Of a stretch of 61,029 nt of DNA, positions 44,076 through 53,952 are shown in pieces. The notes under the pieces are model-generated. The model was not told the origin of the DNA and ran no database searches. It worked only from the letters and a program-made list of their open reading frames with translations. Both the position numbers and the translations under genes were made by a program. Positions within the stretch are counted from its first letter, which is position 1, and the number at the start of each line of letters is the position of its first letter. The DNA comes from an uncultured Anaerococcus sp. GTDB taxonomy: Bacteria > Bacillota > Clostridia > Tissierellales > Peptoniphilaceae. The stretch spans positions 1 through 61,029 of the forward strand of contig NZ_CALTSY010000010.1 of NCBI RefSeq assembly GCF_943908415.1, read 5' to 3'.

Positions 44076-45464
44076 CTAATTTTTTTGTGAAAATGCATTT
44101 ACATATCTTGGGTAAGGGATAACGTCACGGATGTTTTTCATGCCTGTTACATACATAACAGCTCTTTCAAAGCCTAAACCGAATCCAGAGTGCACCACTG
44201 TACCAAATTTTCTTAGGTCAAGATAGTTTTGATAATCTTCTTCTCTTAGACCATTTTCCTCAAATGATTTTAATAGCTCATCAAGTTTTTCTTCTCTTTG
44301 AGATCCACCTATTAGCTCACCTACACCTGGTACTAGCATATCAAATGCTGCTACAGTCTTTCCATCATCATTTCTTTTCATGTAAAATGCCTTGATATCT
44401 TTTGGATAATCAGTAACAAATACTGGACCATTAACTATTGTTTCTGAAAGATATCTTTCATGCTCTGTTTGTAAATCCATGCCCCACTCAACTGGGAACT
44501 CAAATTTTTCTCCACTTGCTTTTAATTTTTCTATAGCTTCTGTGTAAGTTATTCTTGCAAAGTCAGCATTTTTAACTTGATTAAGTCTATCAAATAATCC
44601 TTCATCTACATATTTATTGAAAAATTCCATTTCATCAGCATTATTTTCTAATAGATAATCTATTACATACTTAATCATATCTTCAGCTACATCCATAGCT
44701 ACATTATAGTCTGCAAAGGCAATTTCTGGTTCTAGCATCCAAAATTCTGCTGCATGTCTTGGTGTGTTTGATTCTTCTGCCCTAAAAGTTGGACCAAAGG
44801 TATATACATCACCAAAAGCAAGAGAATAATCCTCAGCTTCAAGTTGACCAGATACTGTTAAATATGATTTTTTACCAAAGAAATCTTTGCTATAATCAAC
44901 ACTACCTTCTTCTGTCATAGGAGCCTCTTTAGGATCTATTGTTGTAATATTAAACATTTCTCCCGCACCTTCAGCATCTGAGCCTGTTACTATTGGTGGG
45001 TTTACATATAAAAATCCTCTTTCTTGAAAGAACTTATGAAGAGCAAAGGCAAGAGAGCTTCTAACCTTAAATACAGCTCTATAAGTATTAGTACGTGGAC
45101 GAAGGTGAGGAATAGTTCTCATAAACTCAAGTGTTTGTCTTTGTTTTTGGATAGGAAACTTATCAGAAGATTCTCCTAAAACCTTTATTTCTGATGCTTG
45201 AATTTCGTATGGAGTTTTCTTGTTACCAGTAGCTACTAGAGTTCCTGTAACTTCTAGGCTTGTTGATAAAAATTTATGAGATAAATCATCATAGTTAGGA
45301 GCATCAGTACTTACAACTATTTGTAAGTTTTTAAAAGTACTACCATCATTTAGTTCAATAAATCCTACATTTTTACCAAATCTAGAATTTCTAATCCAAC
45401 CTTCTACTTTAACTTCAGTATCCACATACTGATCTATATCCTTTAAAATTTCCCTAATCTTCAT
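44076..45464 (-). CDS. asnS: Asparaginyl-tRNA synthetase
   Basis: It charges tRNA(Asn). The 462-residue class II enzyme has the OB-fold anticodon domain (about 15-110, VEGWIRNSRFGKNVGFIEL) and the catalytic motifs FxVRSSLAFALHKFF, FRAEESNTPRHAAEF and GFGLGFERAVMY. I use the ATG at 45464, which has an AAAGGA site eight bases upstream. The ATG at 45473 has almost no spacing to that site. The gene overlaps the end of rarA, so rarA, asnS and leuS form one unit. Confidence 0.96.
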   Translation of the reverse strand: MKIREILKDIDQYVDTEVKVEGWIRNSRFGKNVGFIELNDGSTFKNLQIVVSTDAPNYDDLSHKFLSTSLEVTGTLVATGNKKTPYEIQASEIKVLGESSDKFPIQKQRQTLEFMRTIPHLRPRTNTYRAVFKVRSSLAFALHKFFQERGFLYVNPPIVTGSDAEGAGEMFNITTIDPKEAPMTEEGSVDYSKDFFGKKSYLTVSGQLEAEDYSLAFGDVYTFGPTFRAEESNTPRHAAEFWMLEPEIAFADYNVAMDVAEDMIKYVIDYLLENNADEMEFFNKYVDEGLFDRLNQVKNADFARITYTEAIEKLKASGEKFEFPVEWGMDLQTEHERYLSETIVNGPVFVTDYPKDIKAFYMKRNDDGKTVAAFDMLVPGVGELIGGSQREEKLDELLKSFEENGLREEDYQNYLDLRKFGTVVHSGFGLGFERAVMYVTGMKNIRDVIPYPRYVNAFSQKN

Positions 45465-46773
45465 ATTTTCCATCCTTTCTTGATATCATCCTATCTATCA
45501 TTTCTTTTTCATATCCTATATCTTTTGCCTGATAAAATTTTTCATTTATAAATTCATCCGGTAAATAATCTTGTTCTACATATCCTCCGTATGAATGTGG
45601 GTATAAATATTCATCGTGAATCAAATTTTTACTTCCAGCATAATGAGAATCCTTTAGCTTATTAGGAACTTCTTTATCAGCATTGCTTTTTACAAATTTA
45701 ATAGCCTTATCTATAGCTACATAAGTTGAATTGCTCTTTGGAGCAGCTGCAAGATATGTTACAGTTTGGGCAAGTATTATCCTCGCTTCTGGTAAACCTA
45801 CTGTATTTATAGCATCAAAGCTACTTGTTGCAAGTACAAGAGCATGAGGATCAGCATTAGATATATCTTCTGATGCAAATATTATCATACGTCTTGCAAT
45901 AAATTTAATATCCTCACCAGATTCTAGCATCTTTGCTAAATAATAAAGAGCAGCATCTATGTCAGATCCTCTCATAGACTTTATAAAGGCTGAAATAGTA
46001 TCATAATGCCTATCTCCTGTCCTATCATAAATGGCAATCTTTTTTTGTATAGAATTTTCAATTGTTTGCTTTTCTATACTTATTTTACCATCTTTCTCAT
46101 CTTCTGAAAATACAGCTATTTCAAGAGCGTTTAAAAGTGCTCTACTGTCCCCATTAGAATATTTTATTAAAGTATTTTTAGCATCCTGTGTAAGACTTAC
46201 ATGCTTACTAGATAAAATCTCATCTTGACTTAGTGCTTGATCGATGAGCTTAGATAAGTCCTCATTTGTTAATGATTTTAGCTCAAAAACATACATTCTA
46301 GAAATAAGAGCCTTGTTAACTTCAAAATATGGATTTTCTGTAGTTGCACCAATGAGAATAATAGTAGAATCTTCTACAAATGGTAAGAGATAGTCCTGCT
46401 GAGATTTATTAAATCTATGTATCTCATCTATAAAAAGAATAGTCTTTTTATTTTCAAACTTTAGGTTATCCTTAGCAATTTCAATTTGCTTCTTCAAATC
46501 ACTTATACCGCTGGATACTGCTGATAATTCCATAAATTCCATATGAGTAGTTTCTGAAATTATTTTTGCAAGAGTAGTCTTACCTACTCCTGGTGGCCCA
46601 TAAAATATCATGGAGTAAATCCTATCAGCCTTTATCATTCGGCTAATAATTTTTCCATCACCCACCAAATGATCTTGTCCAATATAATCTTTTAAATTTT
46701 TAGGACGGATTCTATCGGCTAGAGGAGCTGATTTTTCTAGTTCTCTTTGTCTATTTAATTCAAATAAATCCAT
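45454..46773 (-). CDS. rarA: Replication-associated recombination protein A (RarA/MgsA)
   Basis: RarA is a clamp-loader-related AAA+ ATPase acting at stalled replication forks. The 439-residue protein has LADRIRPKNLKDYIGQDHLVG, Walker A GPPGVGKTT, Walker B FIDEIHRFNK, sensor ATTENP, and the C-terminal tetramerisation domain (SKNLIHDEYLYPHSYGGYVEQDYLP). It heads the rarA-asnS-leuS group; only 18 bases separate it from the nrdR terminator, so its promoter is not evident. Confidence 0.95.
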   Translation of the reverse strand: MDLFELNRQRELEKSAPLADRIRPKNLKDYIGQDHLVGDGKIISRMIKADRIYSMIFYGPPGVGKTTLAKIISETTHMEFMELSAVSSGISDLKKQIEIAKDNLKFENKKTILFIDEIHRFNKSQQDYLLPFVEDSTIILIGATTENPYFEVNKALISRMYVFELKSLTNEDLSKLIDQALSQDEILSSKHVSLTQDAKNTLIKYSNGDSRALLNALEIAVFSEDEKDGKISIEKQTIENSIQKKIAIYDRTGDRHYDTISAFIKSMRGSDIDAALYYLAKMLESGEDIKFIARRMIIFASEDISNADPHALVLATSSFDAINTVGLPEARIILAQTVTYLAAAPKSNSTYVAIDKAIKFVKSNADKEVPNKLKDSHYAGSKNLIHDEYLYPHSYGGYVEQDYLPDEFINEKFYQAKDIGYEKEMIDRMISRKDGKYED

Positions 46774-46791
46774 AACTTCTCCAAATTTAAT

Positions 46792-46816
46792 AAAAAAAGA
46801 TGCCTAAAATAGCATC
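46792..46816 (-). terminator. Terminator after nrdR and the division cluster
   Basis: Minus-strand GATGC and GCATC arms with an eight-base loop, followed by seven T. It lies just past the nrdR stop and before rarA. Confidence 0.7.
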
Positions 46817-46819
46817 ACG

Positions 46820-47287
46820 CTAATTATTAGCATCTTCCTTATCTTTTAAGTTTAATATTTCTTCATAAAATGAATCTACATCTTTAAATTCTCTGTATAC
46901 TGATGCAAATCTAACATATGCCACAGGATCGAGGTTTTTAAGTTCATCCATAACAAGTTCGCCTATATAAGTTGTAGTAACTTCTTTTTTACCAGTATGG
47001 TTTATTTTAATCTCGATATTTTTAGCTACTTTCTCTATCTGATCCATGGACACGGGTCTTTTTTGACAGCTTCTTACAATGCCATTTATTATTTTTGATG
47101 GATCATAGGCTTCTCTAGTGTTATCTTTTTTGATAACCATCAAGCTAATATTTTCATACCTTTCGTATGTAGAGAATCTCTTCCCGCAATCTTCACATAA
47201 TCTCCTACGTCTTATAGCAGTATCATCCTCGGTTGTTCTTGAATCTAATACCTTAGTATTATGTGAATGACAATAAGGGCACTTCAT
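46820..47287 (-). CDS. nrdR: Transcriptional repressor NrdR
   Basis: NrdR binds NrdR boxes and represses ribonucleotide reductase genes when dATP is high. The 155-residue protein has the zinc ribbon CPYCHSHNTKVLDSR...CEDCGKRFSTYER and an ATP-cone domain (about 49-139). Its start is two bases after the ftsZ stop, and no clear Shine-Dalgarno is visible, so translation probably depends on ftsZ. No NrdR box or nrd gene was recognised in the window. Confidence 0.96.
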   Translation of the reverse strand: MKCPYCHSHNTKVLDSRTTEDDTAIRRRRLCEDCGKRFSTYERYENISLMVIKKDNTREAYDPSKIINGIVRSCQKRPVSMDQIEKVAKNIEIKINHTGKKEVTTTYIGELVMDELKNLDPVAYVRFASVYREFKDVDSFYEEILNLKDKEDANN

Positions 47288-47288
47288 A

Positions 47289-48404
47289 TTATTTTAAGAA
47301 ATCTGGCAAATCTATATCATCAAATGGATTTTTGCTTGATTTTTTTTCCTCAGCTGGACGAGCACTTCTTTTTTGTGATTCAAAGTCTTGTCTGCTTGAT
47401 CTTTTTGGTGCATTCATCTCACTAGATCTTGAACTAGAAGATCTACCTTGATTATCAAAACCTGTAGCAATAACAGTAATCTTGATTTCCTCACCTAGGG
47501 ACTCATCAGATCCAACACCAAAGATGATATTTGCATCAGAATCAATATTGTCACGGATAAGCTCAGCAGCTTCGTTAGCTTCCATAAGACCTACTTCTGC
47601 AGCTGTTACGTTAAGAAGAACTGCCTTAGCTCCTTCAATTGAAGTTTCAAGAAGTGGTGAGTTAACTGCAGCCTTAGCAGCATCTACAGCTCTGTTTTCT
47701 CCTGCTGCACGACCTATACCCATATGAGCTATACCTTGATCACTCATGATAGATTCAACATCAGCAAAGTCAAGGTTGATTACATTTGGTATAGCTATTA
47801 GTTCTGAGATACCACTTACTGCATCCATTAGCACTTGATCGGCAAGCTTAAAGGCATCTACCATTGATGTTCTCTTTTCAACAATTTGTAATAGTCTGTC
47901 GTTTGGAATTGTTATAAGTGTATCTACATTTTCCTTAAGATTTTCTATACCAGCTTCAGCTTGGGATTGTCTTTTTCTTCCTTCAAAAGTAAATGGTTTT
48001 GTAACAACTCCAACTGTCAAGATGTCCAATTCTTTAGCTATACTAGCTACGACTGGAGCAGCACCTGTACCAGTACCACCACCCATTCCAGCTGTGATAA
48101 ATACCATATCAGCACCTTGTAAAGCTTCTGTTACTTCACTTTTTGATTCTTCTGCTGCCTTCTCACCAACAGATGGGTTAGCTCCTGCGCCAAGCCCACG
48201 TGTTAATTTTTCTCCAATTTGAAGTCTTATATCTGCATTAGATTCTTGTAATGTTTGTAAATCTGTATTTACAGCTATAAATTCAACTCCTGATAAACCA
48301 TTGTCTCTCATACGGCTGATAGCATTATTACCGCCGCCACCAACACCTATAACTTTTATTTTAGCTAAAGAGTCATTGTCTATTTCCATATTTATGTTCG
48401 CCAT
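47289..48404 (-). CDS. ftsZ: Cell division protein FtsZ
   Basis: FtsZ is the tubulin-like GTPase that forms the division ring. The 371-residue protein has KVIGVGGGGNNAISRM, the tubulin signature GGGTGTGAAP, the T7 loop with NLDFADV, a basic and serine-rich linker (about 315-355) and the C-terminal peptide DDIDLPDFLK that contacts partners such as FtsA and SepF. A GGGGGAA site precedes the ATG. ftsA, the usual upstream neighbour, is missing; ftsQ is directly upstream. Confidence 0.98.
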   Translation of the reverse strand: MANINMEIDNDSLAKIKVIGVGGGGNNAISRMRDNGLSGVEFIAVNTDLQTLQESNADIRLQIGEKLTRGLGAGANPSVGEKAAEESKSEVTEALQGADMVFITAGMGGGTGTGAAPVVASIAKELDILTVGVVTKPFTFEGRKRQSQAEAGIENLKENVDTLITIPNDRLLQIVEKRTSMVDAFKLADQVLMDAVSGISELIAIPNVINLDFADVESIMSDQGIAHMGIGRAAGENRAVDAAKAAVNSPLLETSIEGAKAVLLNVTAAEVGLMEANEAAELIRDNIDSDANIIFGVGSDESLGEEIKITVIATGFDNQGRSSSSRSSEMNAPKRSSRQDFESQKRSARPAEEKKSSKNPFDDIDLPDFLK

Positions 48405-48431
48405 ACTTTCCCCCGTGTTCTGTTTTAATTT

Positions 48432-49262
48432 TTAATAATTTAGATTTTCACTAAATGATTCTGGACTTACTTTCACTACTGGGTCATTGCCATTGTTTAA
48501 GTCAATTTCTGTAATGTTTAAGGACTTATTATTGCTATCATTTAGAATTTTATCAAGTAATTTCAACTTATAGTCAATGTTGTTCAAATCACCAAACTTC
48601 ACATCTATATCATTTATCATTATACCAATTTGAGCTTTATTTTCCAAATTTAATTGATTTAGCTCATTAAAATACGAATATTCTTGAATAGATTTTAAAA
48701 ACTTTAGGCTAGCTTCAGAACTAGTAAAGTTTTCTCCTATGCTTTCTCTAAGTTTTGCCCCTTTTATTTCCTTTAGTGGCATATCCTTGTAGGCTTTAAT
48801 ATCTTCTCCCAATAATATTCCTTTATTGGATATATAAGCTGTAGTTTCTGCATTTTTTTGAAAAAATAATGGATATGATTCATCAACATTTACATTAATT
48901 AAATTAGGATAAACTTTTTTAATACTTACACTGTCTATACCATCAAGCTTAGCTATATTTTCCTCATAAGATGATGGATTATATAGTAAGATGTTTTCAC
49001 CTATAGGATTGCCCATTTCGCTTATTATATCGGTATCATTCATCCTCTCATTGCCTGTTATATATATTTGGGATATTTTCATATAAGGATGTTTATAAAT
49101 AGCATATAAAATACTAGCTAGAGCTAAAATTATTAGTAATAATATATATCCTTTGCTAAATAATTTTTTACCCTTATTCTTGCTACGTTTTTTTGCAACA
49201 TAAGTCTTGTTTACTGTTTTTCCATCTTTTTTTACATATCTATCTTCATTTGTATTTGTCAT
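48432..49262 (-). CDS. ftsQ: Cell division protein FtsQ/DivIB
   Basis: FtsQ/DivIB is a bitopic membrane scaffold of the divisome. The 276-residue protein has a basic cytoplasmic start rich in Lys, one membrane segment (about 38-58), a POTRA domain opening (MKISQIYITGNERMNDTDI) and a beta domain ending near VKVSPES. Sequence is divergent, as is typical. Position between murG and ftsZ supports the call. Confidence 0.88.
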   Translation of the reverse strand: MTNTNEDRYVKKDGKTVNKTYVAKKRSKNKGKKLFSKGYILLLIILALASILYAIYKHPYMKISQIYITGNERMNDTDIISEMGNPIGENILLYNPSSYEENIAKLDGIDSVSIKKVYPNLINVNVDESYPLFFQKNAETTAYISNKGILLGEDIKAYKDMPLKEIKGAKLRESIGENFTSSEASLKFLKSIQEYSYFNELNQLNLENKAQIGIMINDIDVKFGDLNNIDYKLKLLDKILNDSNNKSLNITEIDLNNGNDPVVKVSPESFSENLNY

Positions 49263-49263
49263 C

Positions 49264-50349
49264 TTATCTGTTAGTTAAGTCTAATATCAAATTAAAAATA
49301 GCATCACTTGCGCCATCATTTGAAAGTTTAGAACTAGCATCCCCCATTTCAGTAAGTTTATTCTTATCATTTACTATACTCATGATATTATTATATAAAA
49401 CTTGACCATTAAGATCTCTTTCCAAAATCATTGTAGATGCACCATTATCTACATAAGTTTTTGCATTGTATTGCTGATGATTTTCTGTTGTATAAGCTTT
49501 TGGTATAAGTATAGATGCCTTTGCTACACTTGATATTTCTGCAAGGCTCATTGCCCCACTTGATGCTATTATTAAATCACTTACTGCATAAAATAAATCT
49601 ATATTATCAATATATGGGAAAACTTTCAGATAAGGATTGTCACTAAGATCCTTTATGAAGTCATCGTAATTTCTTTTACCAGTTTGATGTAAGAGATAGA
49701 AGTCTCCATTGAGTTTATAAGACATTTCTTTTACAGCTTTGTTCATAGCATATGAACCATTGGATCCACCAAAGGAGAATACTACTGGTATATCTTTATC
49801 TATACCAAGGTTTCTAAGGTCTTCTGATGAGTAATCACTTGAAAAATTAGTACGAACTGGATTACCTGTAACTACTATGTTTTTCTTGTATTTAAAATGT
49901 TCTTTGGCCTGTTTATAAGATATACATAAGGCATCTACTTTTTTTGATAAAAATTTAGAAGTAACACCTGGGTAGGAGTTTGATTCATGGATTAGAGTTG
50001 GTACTCCAGCTTTGGCAGCCTTATAAATTATCGGTCCACATACATATCCTCCAGTACCTATAGCTATATCCGGTTTAAAATCTTTAATGATTTTTTTAGC
50101 TGATCTAAATCCCTTCATATTTGTATGTAAGGATTTAAATAGCCTTTTATTTATCTTGCGAGGTATACCCATACCCTCTATAGACCTAAACTCGTATCCA
50201 TATTTTTTGGCAATAGCTTCTTCAGGACCACCCTTTATTCCTACATATAAAATTTTTGTATCACTAATATTTTCTTCTATCTTTTGTGCTATAGCAATGG
50301 CTGGATATATATGTCCACCAGTACCACCACCTGAAATTATTACTCTCAC
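49264..50349 (-). CDS. murG: Lipid II synthase MurG
   Basis: MurG adds GlcNAc to lipid I to make lipid II at the inner membrane face. The 361-residue GT28 protein has the N-terminal loop ISGGGTGGHIYPA, GTGGYVCGP, the central HESNSYPG, and the donor-binding SFGGSNGS and EISSVAKASILIPKAYTTENHQ segments. Its ATG overlaps the murD stop by four bases. Confidence 0.96.
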   Translation of the reverse strand: MRVIISGGGTGGHIYPAIAIAQKIEENISDTKILYVGIKGGPEEAIAKKYGYEFRSIEGMGIPRKINKRLFKSLHTNMKGFRSAKKIIKDFKPDIAIGTGGYVCGPIIYKAAKAGVPTLIHESNSYPGVTSKFLSKKVDALCISYKQAKEHFKYKKNIVVTGNPVRTNFSSDYSSEDLRNLGIDKDIPVVFSFGGSNGSYAMNKAVKEMSYKLNGDFYLLHQTGKRNYDDFIKDLSDNPYLKVFPYIDNIDLFYAVSDLIIASSGAMSLAEISSVAKASILIPKAYTTENHQQYNAKTYVDNGASTMILERDLNGQVLYNNIMSIVNDKNKLTEMGDASSKLSNDGASDAIFNLILDLTNR

Positions 50350-51671
50350 TCAATATTTCCTTTATATTTTTCTATTTTTTCTTTAAAATCTCTACCGCGA
50401 TCTTCATAGGACTTATACATATCCCAGCTTGCACTTGCTGGAGATAATAAAATTATATCTCCACTTGTTGCTGAATTAATTGCGATTTTAACAGCAGAAT
50501 CCATATCTTCTGCTATTTTATAATCAATCTGGTATTTTTCACACAATTTTTTTATCTGATTCTTAGTTTCACCCATTATTATCATAAGTTTGCCATTTTC
50601 TTTAAAGGATTTTACATAATCACTATAATCTATTTTCTTATCATAGCCACCTGCGATTACTATAAGTGGACTTGTAAAACTTTCTACTGCCTTCACTGAA
50701 CTATCTACGTTTGTTCCCTTGGAATCATTGTAAATTTTGACTCCTCTAACCTCTTCCACAAATTCAAGCCTATGTTCTATTGATACAAAGCTTTTACAAG
50801 CTTTAGCTATATTCTTAAAATTTATGCCAAATAAATAGCTTTCTAGTATAGCTGCCATGAGATTTTCATAATTATGCTTTCCTATGATCTTAAGGTCTCT
50901 TGTATCTAGTATATCTAGTTCTTTATTTTTATCCTTAAACTTTATAATATTATTTTCTAAATATAACCCTTTATCTACTTGTTCTTTGGATGAAAATTCA
51001 TAGATTTTTGCCTTTATTTTATTTTTATTATTTTGCAATATAGCATCATTCTTATTTATAACCAAATAATCATTATTATCTTGATTTGCAGTTATATTTA
51101 ATTTTGAAGAAATATAGTCATCGTAGCTGCCATGCCAATCTATATGATCTGGACTAATATTTAAGATACTTGCTATATGTGGATGATAATTATATGTATT
51201 TTTTAGTTGAAAAGAAGATAACTCTTCAACAAAAACTACATCTTCTGTATACATCTTCCATAAAATACCTTCACCTATGTTACCTACAGATATAGCTCTT
51301 ATACCATTTTCATTGAGTATATGACTTATCATTGATGTCGTAGATGTCTTTCCATTAGTACCTGTTACAGATAAAATTTTTTTGTCAGGAAATAATCTAT
51401 ATGATAATTCAATATCGCTAATTATCTCATATTTTTGTGATAGCCTTTTGACTATTTCATCACTAGGCTTTATGCCTGGTGATTTTACTACATAGTCAAA
51501 ATCAAATTCCATCAAATTAGAATCAGAAATAGGGCTATAGTCATAGCCCTTTAGTTCTTCAATATATGTTTTATTTTTATCAAAAGTATAAACATCATAT
51601 CCCATTTTACTTAAAGTTTTTACTGTGGATATTCCGCTTATTCCTAAACCGTATACTAAAATTTTTTTCAT
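50346..51671 (-). CDS. murD: UDP-MurNAc-L-Ala D-Glu ligase
   Basis: MurD adds D-glutamate to the muropeptide precursor. I start it at the ATG at 51671 (MKKILVYGLGISG, 441 residues), which forms an ATGA overlap with the mraY stop. The longer frame adds residues from within mraY. It has the Rossmann-like start, the ATP loop VTGTNGKTSTTSM, NISPDHIDWH, EHRLE and NDSKGTN. The next gene downstream is murG; murE and murF are absent from the cluster. Confidence 0.96.
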   Translation of the reverse strand: MKKILVYGLGISGISTVKTLSKMGYDVYTFDKNKTYIEELKGYDYSPISDSNLMEFDFDYVVKSPGIKPSDEIVKRLSQKYEIISDIELSYRLFPDKKILSVTGTNGKTSTTSMISHILNENGIRAISVGNIGEGILWKMYTEDVVFVEELSSFQLKNTYNYHPHIASILNISPDHIDWHGSYDDYISSKLNITANQDNNDYLVINKNDAILQNNKNKIKAKIYEFSSKEQVDKGLYLENNIIKFKDKNKELDILDTRDLKIIGKHNYENLMAAILESYLFGINFKNIAKACKSFVSIEHRLEFVEEVRGVKIYNDSKGTNVDSSVKAVESFTSPLIVIAGGYDKKIDYSDYVKSFKENGKLMIIMGETKNQIKKLCEKYQIDYKIAEDMDSAVKIAINSATSGDIILLSPASASWDMYKSYEDRGRDFKEKIEKYKGNIE

Positions 51672-52630
51672 AAAATCGCCACCAATGTTATTAAGCAAAG
51701 TAATGTAGAAACAATAGTAAAAGCTGTTACAATTTGAGGTTCCTTATAACCTTTTAATTCAAAATGATGATGAATTGGAGTCATTAGGAATACTCTCTTC
51801 TTGTTTCGAGTTTTATATGAAATAACTTGTATTATTACAGATAGAGTTTCCATAACATAAACTCCACCAAGGATTACCAGATAAATTGGAAGTTTCTCAA
51901 TAACTGCAAGGGCAACCACTGCGCCTCCTATTGCCATTGATCCTGTATCCCCCATAAATACTGATGCTGGATTAGAATTAAAATATAAAAATCCTAGTAG
52001 AGCTGCAAACATTATTATAGCAAATGTCCTACTTGTTTCATTTGTTGATAGTAAAAATAAGCATATAAATACTGGTAATGATACACTTGTTGCAAGTCCA
52101 TCTAAACCATCTGTTAGATTTACTGCATTTGTTGTACCTACTATAATAAAAACTAAGATTGGGAAGCCTAAATATCCTACTGGTAAATTATAATTTGAGA
52201 AAGGTATAAGCATAGTAGTTATACTTTCCTTATCGTTTATGTATGCCATAATTGTTATTACTATGGCAAGACCAAATTGTAGAATTATCTTTTCGTTAGG
52301 ATTAAGACCTTCTGATTGCTTTAATACTAGTTTTCTAAAGTCATCTATAAATCCAATTGCACCATATCCTAGAGTACAAACTAAAAGTATAGCCGTACTC
52401 ATATTAAAGGGAACAAATATCAAAGACATCAATAAGGCTGATATTAGGAAAATTATACCACCCATAGTAGGTGTACCTGCCTTTTGGTAATGACTCTTTG
52501 GTCCCTCTTTTCTAATATTCTGTCCGATTTTCATATTTCTTAAGATAGGTAAGATTGCATATCCTAAGATAATAGTTGCTATTATAGTTGCTATTATTAT
52601 TTTGCTTATATGATTCATATTAATTTCCAT
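51668..52630 (-). CDS. mraY: Phospho-MurNAc-pentapeptide transferase
   Basis: MraY makes lipid I from UDP-MurNAc-pentapeptide and undecaprenyl phosphate. The 320-residue membrane protein has about ten membrane segments and the hallmark motifs TPTMGG, NLTDGLDGLA, FMGDTGSMAIGG and PIHHHFE. The start is uncertain between 52630 (MEIN...) and the ATG four codons later at 52618; neither has an ideal ribosome site. It overlaps the end of ftsL. Confidence 0.96.
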   Translation of the reverse strand: MEINMNHISKIIIATIIATIILGYAILPILRNMKIGQNIRKEGPKSHYQKAGTPTMGGIIFLISALLMSLIFVPFNMSTAILLVCTLGYGAIGFIDDFRKLVLKQSEGLNPNEKIILQFGLAIVITIMAYINDKESITTMLIPFSNYNLPVGYLGFPILVFIIVGTTNAVNLTDGLDGLATSVSLPVFICLFLLSTNETSRTFAIIMFAALLGFLYFNSNPASVFMGDTGSMAIGGAVVALAVIEKLPIYLVILGGVYVMETLSVIIQVISYKTRNKKRVFLMTPIHHHFELKGYKEPQIVTAFTIVSTLLCLITLVAIL

Positions 52631-53021
52631 CGAATTCTATCTTCTCTCCACTACTTTTATCATAAACCATACCTAATTCTTCAATTGCATATCTTTGTAT
52701 TCTATTGATATCTATACTATTTTCTAACTTTGCTTTAAGTCTATCTCTTTTTAGTTCTGTTGATATAGTTTTGTTAGAAAGTTCATTATAGGCATCTCGC
52801 TTTGCTACAAGCTCACTTCTTTTGCTAATAGTAAGGGAAAATAGGACTACTATAATAACTATGGTAAATAAAGAAAGAATCATTTTCATTTTTCTATCTT
52901 TTTTTTGCTGTATCTTTATAGCATGCTTCTTACTATATCTAGGATTCTCCCTGACTTTAAGTTTTTTTCTATTTTCATTATTATTTTTTGTGACTCTCGT
53001 CTGTGGTATTCTCTCAGCCAT
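52620..53021 (-). CDS. ftsL: Cell division protein FtsL
   Basis: FtsL is a small bitopic divisome protein. I place the start at 53021 (MAERIPQTRVTKN, 133 residues), with AAAGGA six bases upstream. The longer frame to 53054 starts inside rsmH. A basic cytoplasmic part (about 1-50) leads to one membrane segment (about 50-70) and an extracytoplasmic coiled-coil ending in RIQRYAIEELGM. The call depends on this topology and on the rsmH-ftsL-mraY order. Confidence 0.85.
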   Translation of the reverse strand: MAERIPQTRVTKNNNENRKKLKVRENPRYSKKHAIKIQQKKDRKMKMILSLFTIVIIVVLFSLTISKRSELVAKRDAYNELSNKTISTELKRDRLKAKLENSIDINRIQRYAIEELGMVYDKSSGEKIEFDGN

Positions 53022-53022
53022 A

Positions 53023-53952
53023 TTAAATCCTTTGACATACTCTAAGCTTGGCACTTTTTGATCTGGAGTTTTCCTTTAACTCTTTTGCCGAAGCTGTGAT
53101 TGGTTTTTTATTGACTAATTTTACTTTAGCCTTATGATCGCATACACAAACTGGCAAGCCAGGAGGGCATATGCAATCTTTTTCTAAATCTCTAAATTTA
53201 TTTTTAACTATCCTATCTTCTAAGGAATGGAAGCTTATTACACAAAGTCTTCCTCCTATATTAAGATGGTCGACAACTTGTTCTAAAGTGTTCTCTAAAA
53301 CTTCTAGCTCTCTATTAACCTCTATCCTTAGAGCTTGAAAAACTCTTTTTTCTGGATGAGCTTCATTAGACCTAACGCTTTTTTGAATCAATTCTCTTAG
53401 TTTAAAAGTTGTATCTATTCTTTGATTTTTTCTTACTTCTACTATTTTTCTAGCAATAGTTTTAGAAAATCTCTCTTCTCCATATTCAGAAAAGACTCTG
53501 ACAAGTTCATCTTTTGGATATTCATTTACAATTTTTTCTGCTGTTAACTCATTTGTAGTATCCATTCTCATATCAAGCGGACCATCATGCATATAAGAAA
53601 ATCCACGATCGCCATTGTCAATTTGATATGAACTGACACCGATATCCATCAAAGCACCATCAATTTTTTCTATTTCTATATCTTTTAAGACTTCTTCAAA
53701 TTTTTCAAAATTACTTTTTATAAAATCTACATTTGAAAAATCTTTTAGGTTTTCTTTTGCTGCATTTAAAGCGTCCTCATCCTGATCGAAGCCTATTAAT
53801 CTACCCTTATCAGATAAGCTTTCTAAAATTAATCTGCTATGGCCTCCCTTGCCTAAGGTAAGGTCTACATAAATTCCATCTTCTTTTATATTTAAATTTT
53901 CTATTACTTCATCAGCCAAAACTGATATATGCTTAAATTCCATTTTATTCAT
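53023..53952 (-). CDS. rsmH: 16S rRNA (cytosine1402-N4)-methyltransferase
   Basis: RsmH (MraW) methylates N4 of C1402 in 16S rRNA; its partner RsmI (2'-O of the same base) is also in the window. The 309-residue protein has the opening KHISVLADEVIENL, SAM loop DLTLGKGGHS, GALMDIGVSSYQID, RGFSY, and the C-terminal ISFHSLEDRIVK. The start is 53952 or the second ATG at 53943. It overlaps the end of mraZ by eight bases. Confidence 0.96.
   Translation of the reverse strand: MNKMEFKHISVLADEVIENLNIKEDGIYVDLTLGKGGHSRLILESLSDKGRLIGFDQDEDALNAAKENLKDFSNVDFIKSNFEKFEEVLKDIEIEKIDGALMDIGVSSYQIDNGDRGFSYMHDGPLDMRMDTTNELTAEKIVNEYPKDELVRVFSEYGEERFSKTIARKIVEVRKNQRIDTTFKLRELIQKSVRSNEAHPEKRVFQALRIEVNRELEVLENTLEQVVDHLNIGGRLCVISFHSLEDRIVKNKFRDLEKDCICPPGLPVCVCDHKAKVKLVNKKPITASAKELKENSRSKSAKLRVCQRI

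Noticed and set aside
44068..46819. T-box riboswitch before leuS or asnS
   Set aside because: The genes are separated by a few bases or overlap, and no T-box sequence or specifier stem fits in the gaps.
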